64,000 nucleotides of DNA, from NCBI GenBank assembly GCA_008828725.1, contig MEHQ01003762.1:129999-193998 (forward strand), written 5' to 3'. This stretch comes from Saccharina japonica (taxonomy: Eukaryota; Sar; Phaeophyceae; Laminariales; Laminariaceae). Shown here in pieces: positions 55,678-64,000 of the stretch; position 1 is the first letter of the stretch; each line of letters opens with the position of its first letter. The notes under the pieces were generated by a model. It did not search any database. It saw only the letters and a program-made list of their open reading frames with translations, and was not told where the DNA came from. Both the position numbers and the translations under genes were made by a program.

Positions 55678-55689
55678 ATTTTGGTAGGT

Positions 55690-55800
55690 TCCTTGCTAAA
55701 AACGTTCGGTGTGAGATATCGAACCCGTGTCCTGCCGTCGACGCCAGTGTGAGGGTATTGGACCGCTTGGTGTGATGTGGTACCCCAGGCCTATAGATGA
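55690..55800 (-). other. tRNA-like SINE head or relic
   Basis: On the minus strand, ACCAAGCGGTCCAATACCCT followed by GACACGGGTTCGATATCTCA has A- and B-box-like parts with about 35 bp between them. No clean cloverleaf. Related to 6535-6620. Confidence 0.35.
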
Positions 55801-57145
55801 TTGAGTTTTGGGACACCACAAAGATTGTTCTCGTGTTCTCTTTGGTAGGCCAGACAGACCTAGAAGAACGTTCTGAACATCAGAACGTTCCTTAATGCCA
55901 TTGGCTAAAAGGTTTACCAATCACTCAACTCAGGGTAAGCTCTTGACCCCTTTGGGGCTGCATATCTATGTCGCGGACAGATGGCTTGGAATTAGAGTTT
56001 GATGGGGTTTTTTTTCTGCACGGTGCAGTAGTATGTACCAATATAAGGGTTAAGGTAAAAAACAAAATACGATTCGCGACCAAAAGTCACTACTGGTGGC
56101 ATTAGAAAAAAAAATGGCTTTGTTATGTCACGTTTGTGAAACAAAAAAAAAAAAAAACATACCTTACGGTTTTGTTTCGTTTCGTGACATCCATTTTCCT
56201 TAATTTTTTTCTAAACTTTTCAAAATCACGTTTATGATAAGTATGTAGTGTGACAAATTTCACGATTCACGGAAAATAAAATAAAAGTGTACCTGGTACT
56301 CGTATACGATTCGTGGGATGTTTTGTTGCTGGTTAGGAACTACCGTAACACTGGATGCATAGTGACTAACCTTCATGTTTCACTCACATAACTGACGTTG
56401 TGGAAGTCTATCACAGAGGGATCGAAGCCATCTGTACTCACCCACACGCAGGGCATATCACAACCTAGATCAAGCCAGCACGCGTCAGCCGTGCCATTTA
56501 GACCACACCCGGTAGAACATGATCTTCGTAGTAGATCTCGCAGATACAACAAATCAGGGATGCATCTGCCTCCAAAAATATCTACCGATAGATAATGGGG
56601 ACCTGATATGCTCTGTCCGATGCGCGAACTGTTGATAGTATACAGGACATCTGTAAGCTTCTATCGCAGCCGAGGAAGATAATTTGCGCACGGTATGTAC
56701 GCGCCTGGCCAAGTGCGCCTCACGCACTCATCTACAATAAAGCCCACGCCGCGGTCGGTCCCACTTTGACGTTCCCAACAGGTCGAATGCTGCTGCCGAC
56801 CTTTGATTCTGCCAACCGCTTTAGAGTGGCGGCTGGCGTCCGCCTGCGTCTGCACTATTGATAGCTGCTTGAGCAGGCTGGGGCTGTTGTTTCTTGTCAT
56901 TCAGATCCGAAACTAGAAACTGGAGGAACAGCTCCGATTATCCCCTCTCAAAGTCGGTATCACAAGAGGTGGCAGTCTTGGCCCCATCAAGCTCCTGAGG
57001 CGCTGCTCCTCGCATTCTGCTGGTGTTATTCCTGACTTTTTCTCTCTCGCTCATGTAGCCGAAGTTTCAGCCATACCATATGGGCCTGCCGATAAGATAC
57101 GCCTGATCTGAGCAAGCCTTGAAACCTTGCTGTGGCACCAACCTC
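55800..57145. other. Non-coding stretch
   Basis: AT-rich with A runs (56145-56160); ORFs here are short and without pattern. I see nothing to annotate. Confidence 0.4.
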
Positions 57146-57149
57146 CATA

Positions 57150-57415
57150 CGTCTGACAGATCATGATCTATCTATCTACAGATCATTTGGATCATCTAGT
57201 TCCCCAACTGCCGTTGTGAGAGACTGCAAGATCTGCATAGTACAGATCCAACCCAAGACATGTATCTTAGATCGTGCCGATGGTACGGGTCCCACCCGGC
57301 AACATTGAGCTAGATCATACAAGATGGGGAATAGATCTGGCTTGAAATATCTATATCATGAAGTGAAAACCGATTATTTATCTGATCTGTCTATAGATCA
57401 TCTGTCCGAGGTGTG
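57150..57415. mobile_element. GATC-rich element G1, near-complete copy
   Basis: From ACGTCTGACAGATCATGATC to GATCATCTGTCCGAGGTGTG, with GATCTGCATAGTACAGATCC in the middle. Its ends are inverted repeats. Confidence 0.75.
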
Positions 57416-57714
57416 TAACCTTCTGTGACACCATCCTTACGTAACCTTGAGCATAGGTAAGCTATTGTGAGCCTGGCAGGAGTTAGTGTAGTGTTTTGGC
57501 CGCTGAGCACGATTTATTAATCAATTTTTTCTAGTGTCCCCCAGAAGGTGAGCCTGACGTTCTTATTCTTATTCATATTATTCCTATTCGTGGGCCTATG
57601 CTGAGGACGCGCATTCACGTTGACCGGTTCCGGCGCTTCTTCGGCGGACTCCGCGTGCAGTGAAGCACAAACAGTCAGGCACCTACCTCGCACGAGGCTC
57701 ATGACCTGCTGCAA

Positions 57715-57946
57715 ATGAACACTTGTGACCGTATGTTGCAACGGAGTCATCTCCCTGGGTTCACCATGTTACTGCGAAGCCAAGCCGTCGGGCCTCAAGA
57801 AGACCATGTTCGATACACCTGCGGCGTCTCACCTTGCCGTCTTGAGTGCGGACGGAGATCTCCCAAATTTATGCTTATCGGGTGCTCGAAATTCCCAGAT
57901 CTCCAGCAGCGTTTCGGCTGTTGAAGCGGGCAACGCAGTTGATTGA
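57715..57946 (+). pseudogene. Possible ankyrin-like relic
   Basis: One frame reads MFDTPAASHLAVLSADGDLP then NLCLSGARNSQISS. TPxxxHLAVLSADGDLxNLxLSxxAN recalls one ankyrin repeat, with a spoiled TPLH start. There is only one unit, no splice context, and neighbouring frames are equally open, so this is weak. Confidence 0.2.
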
Positions 57947-58264
57947 TGAGGGATCAAGTGCGTTCGTTCGCGAACAATATGGATGCGCGAAGTGTAACGT
58001 GTGACAGGTGGATGGGGCGGTCGGCACATATGGTTCGACTTTGTTTATTTGTTCCTTGAGCGACACTGAAATGTCCCAGAGATGATAGTGTGCTTTTACG
58101 TCCATTTCTGGTTTTACACCAACATATGGAGCCCCCCCCCGCGGTGCACACTCCTCCTTACCGCTGTTGTTTCAAGAGGGAGCTTCCAAAAACGTGATCC
58201 CTGCTCATACAAATAATAGGCCCTCCGGCCAGGACAGGTGTGGGTGACCGTTTATTTGCGTGCC

Positions 58265-58615
58265 CCATGTCGCCCCGGCAGGCTAGCAGATAACCACGAA
58301 GCCTGTGGAATTCGAGATCGCGAGTTCAAGCCCCGCCGAGTGCATGCTCGTAGGGACTTTTTCTCGCAAAAAAACAAATAAATAAATACAAAAGATCTCG
58401 ACTAGCGGAAAGCGCGAGAGCGTGAGTTGGCAAAATACGATGAACATCGACGAGCGTTGGGAAGGCTGAACCCTCTGCGCGATAAAAACCAAGGCAAGAA
58501 CCGTAGTGGGGGAGGAGGGAGAAGAGCCTACTTCGTGACCCCGGATCTGAGTTACGACTAGGGAGGGAGAAAGACGGAAGTGCGAAGAAAACAAATGGGA
58601 TCCATGGAATTAAAA
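58265..58615 (+). mobile_element. tRNA-derived SINE S1, copy 2
   Basis: Head GCAGGCTAGCAGATAACCAC and B-box GCGAGTTCAAGCCC, body CGACTAGCGGAAAGCGCGAG through TCTGAGTTACGACTAGGGAG, ending near AAATGGGATCC. About 85-90% like 32530-32870 by eye. Confidence 0.8.
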
Positions 58616-59565
58616 AAAATGTAGTACACATGTACTTGCAAAAGGCCGTACATTTATCTTTGCTAGTTTTTGTCAGACACATTGCATGCAAGAAGACAAG
58701 GTTCTTGAATTTTAGGGGCACGCAATATACAACTTCAATGTAACGCCAATTAACGGCGTTGGCGTGCTGCTCCCTAGTGCGCCGATTTTTAGACTTGATT
58801 GGACAGTGGGACGAGCGGACAACTACAGTACCATTCTACACCCACCCGTCTTGTGAACACGAAATATATAAGAAACCTCCAGCGCTTTGTAGTTGTCAGG
58901 AGACATCCGGGGTACACTCCCGAGGGGTTTCCTAGATGGATACGGATCACTGAGGCGGGTATATAGAATGCTGATGCTTGCCGCTGGGAACATCGCACAG
59001 CAAACACTCTCAGTAACTCTCACAGCGATCCGTCGGTTCAATTATTACTTACCAGGTAGACTTGTCCCGATATATAGGGGCATGCTTTCTATTGGTATTT
59101 AATCCAAACGTTTATTATATTCCGGGACAGAGTGGTATCTCGCAAGTGCTTCACCCGGGTGACCGTCTCGCTATATAGGGTGCTTCACCAGCGACGTGCC
59201 AGCCCTGAGCTACGTGTGGTCTACCCACGCTGCTGTAGACGATAGCTTTCGTCAGCAAGCTATATGTTGTCCTTCTTCCTTCGGCACGAGCTACTGTATA
59301 TACACAAACGTCATTCTACGCTTGTCACACGTGGTTCTCTTGGGGGCTGCATCATCTTCCTGCGCATGTTCGTTTCTTTTCACTCCCCCCCTGTGGAACT
59401 GCACACACGTGTTTGGGAACAAACTACCAGGTACAGTACTTGGAGTTAAATGTGGGATCATTTTGGGAGTGGAAACACGTTTGTCCGGGGTACGTGTACT
59501 CATTCCGCGTTTGATAAGAGTATCCTCTTGGAGCGCCAGACGACATCGATGCCGCGAGCAGCGGC
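58616..59565. other. Non-coding stretch
   Basis: No repeat family of this window and no convincing exon. Short ORFs only. Confidence 0.4.
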
Positions 59566-59574
59566 TGGATCGAT

Positions 59575-59835
59575 TGCGGTAACAGTAGCGGTAACCGTAG
59601 CGGTAATTATTACGGTAGCGGTAACGGTAGCGGGAACGGTAACGGTAACGGTAACGGTAACGGTAACGGTAGCGGTAACGGTAGCGGTAACGGTAGCGGG
59701 AACGGTAACGGTAACGGTAACGGTAACGGTAACGGTAGCGGTAGCGGTGGCGGTAGCGGTAGGGGTAGGGGTAGGGGTAGCGGTAGCGGTAGCGGTAGCG
59801 GTAGTGGTGGCGATGGAGGCGATAGGGGTGGCGGC
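59575..59835. repeat. GGTAAC/GGTAGC hexanucleotide array
   Basis: GTAACGGTAACGGTAGCGG units with a GTAGGG stretch (59758-59785). Yields Thr-Val and Tyr-Arg ORFs in many frames. Confidence 0.95.
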
Positions 59836-60179
59836 GATAGGAGTGGCGTTGCAAGAACATGCAAATTTATCACCCCTTGACATGACTACCCCCCCTGCTG
59901 GTACGAGCAGCACGGCCGGCGTTCGAAGATTAATCTACGTCGCGCCGGGGGTGTATGCTGGCGCTCTCCGACCCATCCTCTCCAGAAAAGCAGAAAATCA
60001 AAATATCACTTAGGGCTGTGGGTTGGCCGACTATAAGTCGCCCACTACTTCCACGAGTTGGCTATATACGTAGGTAGTACAGTTACAACTGTCGCTCCGT
60101 GCGGTAATTTTTCCGAAGTTCTGGGCTTTTGCCGTAATCTGACGGGCGCTTTTGCCGTAATAAGAGCTGTATTATCACG

Positions 60180-60275
60180 GGGAACCATAGTAAATAGGAC
60201 CTACGGTACGCACAAAACCCTAATATTTACCTATTTTTACTATTAATAACAATATTTCGTCCTATTTACTATATT
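60180..60275. mobile_element. MITE family M1, copy 6
   Basis: GGGAACCATAGTAAATAGGA at the left, core ATATTTACCTATTTTTACTA, right end TCGTCCTATTTACTAT. Confidence 0.8.
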
Positions 60276-60464
60276 CCTACATAAAATACAAGTATGTGCT
60301 GTATGTACTGCTGTGTATATTATCGAAAAAAATGCTTTTATTTTTTAAACGTCAAATGGTTGGCTTAATTTCTCCCCCCCAAACGGTAAAACGACCCGTC
60401 AAGTCCAGCCAACCCAGAAGGCGTAACAAAATCGGAAACACAGGTATAGGTACCGTACCACACC

Positions 60465-60530
60465 AGGGTGATAATGTTATCCCACCAGGGTGATAATATT
60501 ATCACACCAGGGTGATAAGATATCACACCC
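60465..60530. repeat. CAGGGTGATAATATTATCACAC repeat
   Basis: Three units with CACCAGGGTGATAA, related to the 52690-53095 minisatellite. ATCACCCCCGGGTGAT occurs again at 60740. Confidence 0.8.
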
Positions 60531-60572
60531 CCTTTGACCAATGAGTGTCTTAAGCTGATTTTCTCTCAACAG

Positions 60573-60678
60573 CGGGCACAGTAGTACGAACGCCGAGCGA
60601 CGCGTGTACTATGTCTACCTATGGAAACATCTCGACGAGATCCTCGTAGAGCCACCGTTTGGGTTGTGTGCGCCCCTC
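60573..60678 (+). CDS. Orphan exon candidate
   Basis: Acceptor TTTTCTCTCAACAG and donor CTC|GTAAGG border the frame GHSSTNAERRVYYVYLWKHL, DEILVEPPFGLCAPL (phase 2 to phase 0). Composition looks coding and splice sites are good, but no partner exon was found within the window. Could be part of a second gene or a relic. Confidence 0.4.
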
Positions 60679-60779
60679 GTAAGGCAATTTTTGGATAAAA
60701 ATCGGCTCCGAAGTTCACCCCACGGGCGGTGTGTTATGTTATCACCCCCGGGTGATAAGGCGGTATGTATGATATGTAT

Positions 60780-61420
60780 ACATACTAGGGCTGTGAGTTG
60801 ACTGACTCGTATAAGGCGCCGACTTAGTTATTAGTTGGCATTAGTTGGCTAGGTATTACAGTTAGTTGGGTGGGTGGTAGTTTGCGGAGATTTTAATACT
60901 TGAGTCTGACTGATGCGAGGCTCGGATCTTGTTGCTACTCCTACATATACACGAAAAGAAAAGTCAGGTGACTGGCTTACTCCGCCACACCCAACTAACA
61001 AGTGCCAAGTAGCCGTGTCAATAAGGCGTGTCGTACTCGCAGCCCTAATGCTATAATAAATACGTGTACGTATGAAGACACTTGTAGAATTAATAGTAAC
61101 AACGGATGGCGTCGTCCACCAAGAGTCCGGTATGTTATTCGGGGCTGGGTTTAGGAAGTGTAGGTTCCGCAGGGTTTATTAAATTCCTGTCTTGCCTGCC
61201 TGCCTTGCCTGCCTAGGCAACCGAAGTAATAGACAAAAGCCTAATACATTATTATTATCTGCCTCTTTCAAGGTACAGTAGTTCGAGTCACCTTGAACAA
61301 TGACGGTGGGGGAACACTTAAAAAAATGCTCGGCAATACTCCCTTTAACTCTTACCGATACAGTACTCTACTCCTACTGCTACTGTACTACTACTTTGCA
61401 CTCCATCCAACCTCTCAAAA
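60780..61420. other. Non-coding stretch
   Basis: TTAGTTGGC-type short repeats (60815-60870), CCTGCCTGCC near 61195. Nothing coding. Confidence 0.4.
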
Positions 61421-61422
61421 AT

Positions 61423-62340
61423 CTACCCTGCCACCACCCCCACACTAGTACCTCGTAGCTCTACACTTGAGTAGACTTGTGCCCCCACCCCACAATTGTA
61501 AAAACAAACGCCCTCACTCCCCATATAACCTGAAAGTACCACCGACTGGGTAAAAGCCAGAACCGTCTTGAGCGCTGCGGAATGCTGACTATACCCCCCT
61601 TCCCCCTCCACCAAACATGCATTTAGACCGAGCCCGACCAAGCTATGAATACTCGTTTCATCAAGATGCAAGAAGACACGCTGGGTCTGCAGGTTCGCTG
61701 CGGCGTCATGGACCTTCGGGTGTCGGACCAGTACACGAGCAAGTACATAAGCAAGTACAAACAGCTTCGTTTTTCGATTCGATACTCCAGCCGCCTGATC
61801 TTGCATGGTATTAATGGCCCTTCTAGCTTGTACAGCCAGCTGTAACAACTCATTCCCCACGTCCCGCCTTGGCAGCAACCCCCAATCCTACAGGAAGAAG
61901 TCCCACTTGCTTCCCTCATTGAAAAACATCCAACGGGGCGCCATGGCGGCGACCGCTACTACCAAAGCGAAAAATAGCAGCTTAGCGTATCGCGGCTGCC
62001 TCCGACATCGGCGAGGATTATGACCGAAACCCGTCTTAAACGGGTGACGTTTGCATGGGGTATAGTACCCCCTTCTGGCTATATACGCAAATAGTGCTGC
62101 TGTGTGTTCACTCACTTCTGTACCTGTGATCTGGAGACAGGTGGGAAGTCGCGGCGAAAGCAAACAGGTAGGTGCTAACAGCTGTCCAGCAGTAGGAAAG
62201 CAGCCGCAAAAAAACAAAAAAACAGGTTCTACGTATAATAGGATACTACGAAGGAGACGGCCGCACACTACGAGAGCAAAGCGCCGCTCGTTTGGGCTGA
62301 CGAGCAGCCCGCGTATATATACCCCGTCTGACCGAAACAT
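61423..62340 (-). other. Weak minus-strand ORFs
   Basis: Two consecutive minus-strand frames are open: 61423-61878 (LLQLAVQARRAINTMQDQAA, LFVLAYVLARVLVRHPKVHD) and 61888-62340, ending in a hydrophobic segment LLFFALVVAVAAMAPRWMFF. No splice signals or domain support them, and a plus-strand frame at 61645-61845 is also open. Confidence 0.2.
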
Positions 62341-63590
62341 AAAGGGACGTACGTTTAGACGGACAGAAAAAAAGGTGTAAATGCACGATCAGGCTGATGT
62401 GAATGAACCACGCAACATCTACTATAAAGCCCGTCACGCCAGCCACTGAGCGCGGCCAAATCGCGTCTGTCTGACTGCGCAAACAACGAAACCCGATCGG
62501 CACGACGGTAGCGTTCTATGTTTTCCCCTCGCCCGCGCGCACATGCACACACCGCACGCAAACCTCTCTTTTTCTCCCCCAATCGTTGAATTTTTAGCTT
62601 CCGGTTTATCTCCCGGCGACGAGTCCAATCTCACTCGTATACCCCTCACGAAGATTATAGCCCCCTCTTCCCTCCCCCCCTCGCACCCTACCACAACTTC
62701 ATCGACAAAAGACACGGCACGAAAAATAATACACCACACGAGCGAGATGCCTCCTACAATATAAACCCACCCACCCAGAGATGAAATGAATACATCCATA
62801 ACAACCAAGCAACTTTCTCCTTTTCCTCGCAAAATCAACCCAACAACTATTAGTACTCTTTTCACTATTGATATTATGGGAATGCATGATAACACGATAG
62901 AATAGAAACAACAATTAAAACACGAACCGCCCCCCCCCCCCGCCCCCGCCCGCTCCCACTACCCCTTCCATCCCTCGTCATGAAGCTTAAGGAGCAACAC
63001 AAAACGCCAACATTTATCCTCCGCAAACAACGCCCTCGCTGCACAAATCTCAAAACGCAGCGAGCAAGAGCCGGCGGTGCTTAGGCTCGCCGCACGACAA
63101 CACGCTCCGCACGTTGGGTGCGGACATCTACCACAAAAAACCGCACAATCAACACGCGCTCATATTAGCCTCGTACAACAGTAGTAGAACCCCTTCTGTT
63201 AGGAGGAACGAGACGAGACGCGTGTAACCCTCCTTTTTCCCGTTTCCCCGGGGGGGGCAAACATATCGGGTCACGCATCCCCTTGTGTCATACGTACCAT
63301 CAGCGCGTTTCGCCGAGACAGTAACGCTGGTATATAGCAGTGGCTAGAGCGCTGACGACGCATACCCCCTATGCCGCCGCCATTGCGCTCTTCCAAAAAG
63401 AGTAGCGGCTGGAAGCAGTGGCTACAGAGTAGCGCGTGCGCACACGACCGCGTGTGGTCTGGGAGACAGAAACAAAACCCGGAAAAAGTTTCGGACCCTC
63501 CCCTTAGCAGCAGCAAACAACCCTAGCCGCCGCCCAGTTTTTTTTCTTCTCAAGGCCATCTTCACAAAGAACCGCAACTCCATGCCACTA
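62341..63590. other. Non-coding stretch with C run
   Basis: C run at 62930-62942 and generally C-rich plus strand. No exon recognised. Confidence 0.4.
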
Positions 63591-63594
63591 TCCC

Positions 63595-63800
63595 CTATGG
63601 TCATACGACTACGGCCGTGCACGACATGAGCAATGCCACTCGCCCAATACCTCACGGCGCTTCGCGCTTGGTGCAAGCAATGTCTGCCTGGTTGGTGAAA
63701 ACCCAACCCGCTCCGTCCCGGTATTGTAGGGATGCCAGGGTCTGGGGGGGGGGGGGGGGGGGGGTGTACTCATGTCATGCTCGGCCGTAGTCGTATGACC
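63595..63800 (+). repeat. R2 fragments in opposite orientations around a G run
   Basis: 63595-63745 is the R2 3' part (ACGGCGCTTCGCGCTTGGTG, CGGTATTGTAGGGATGCCAG); after a G run a reversed R2 end follows (GTGTACTCATGTCATGCTCG). Confidence 0.8.
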
Positions 63801-64000
63801 ACAGGTCTTCGCCGGGAAATGCACACAAAAGCGCGTCGTCTCAAAAAAATATCCATGTTCCAGGCGTGGCAGCCTCACCCCCTGAAAAGCACCCCCCCCG
63901 TCTCCGACGTGTTGGTGCACACACAATATGTCGTCGTTTGAGTAGTGCAAACAGCACCGCAAAAATACCAAACTATTATACGGAAAGGGGGGGGGGGGGG

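Larger units (their letters stand above)
52335..54696 (+). other. Intron 28 (2.4 kb)
   Basis: Nearly filled by the minisatellite, two R2 elements, a partial R2 (53935-54085) and the 13430-type segment. 52335-52690 shows nothing. Confidence 0.6.

Noticed and set aside
58893..59102. Plus-strand ORF SLRRVYRMLMLAAGN... as an exon
   Set aside because: No convincing acceptor, no phase partner and no domain.
59291..60013. Long Tyr-Arg and Thr-Val ORFs
   Set aside because: Products of the GGTAAC hexanucleotide array; several frames are equally open.

Overview
The window is eukaryotic nuclear DNA. Short coding exons (39-462 bp) with mostly GT-AG borders sit in introns of roughly 0.2-3 kb packed with microsatellites, minisatellites, homopolymer G/C runs and small dispersed elements. 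Interstitial TTAGGG-type repeats, a tRNA-derived SINE, fold-back elements and a large stramenopile-style LRR/EF-hand gene suggest a stramenopile alga, most likely a brown alga. That assignment is an inference from architecture and no marker gene confirms it. There are no bacterial operons, rRNA genes or convincing functional tRNA genes.

One plus-strand gene dominates positions 1 to about 55,680. I assembled 31 exons by matching open frames, splice sites and intron phase at each join; the 5' end lies outside the window. The predicted protein starts with a basic and charged region, then about nine ~28-residue leucine-rich repeats (RNase-inhibitor/RanGAP type, exons 5-11), a low-complexity Ser/Pro/Glu segment, a pair of EF-hands (exons 13-14), a DUF4476-like helical module (exons 15-17), a module beginning NPTGTYCLDM (exons 18-19), an Ala/Ser/Pro-rich linker (exons 20-25), a second DUF4476-like module (exons 26-27) and a second, diverged NPxGxYxLD-type module (exons 28-30). 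Two alternative C-termini are possible. The function is unknown; calcium-responsive scaffolding is a guess from the domains. The introns at 150 and 40,038 appear to use GC donors.

The gene is interrupted between exons 11 and 12 by a ~15.5 kb asymmetric palindrome (about 13,600-29,065) with a perfect centre at 23,850/23,851. The left arm carries exon 11, a CAGTAG minisatellite, a ~7.1 kb array of a 156-bp higher-order repeat (two 78-bp monomers), and a 2.3-kb segment. The right arm holds the same parts inverted, but its satellite is only ~0.6 kb and degenerate, and it has an extra 1.4 kb. That extra part contains a minus-strand exon which looks like the missing continuation of exon 11, interstitial telomere repeats, and the intact 3' end of a second gene of unknown function (plus strand, 24,669-26,342). 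The left copy of that second gene is cut by the satellite. The arms differ by scattered substitutions, so they are not simple copies of one read.

From 55,680 to 64,000 there is little convincing coding sequence: repeats, a SINE, a GATC-rich element, a possible ankyrin-like relic, one orphan exon candidate at 60,573 and weak minus-strand ORFs at 61,423-62,340. Introns and flanks are annotated by repeat family because these families recur across the window and inside one another.
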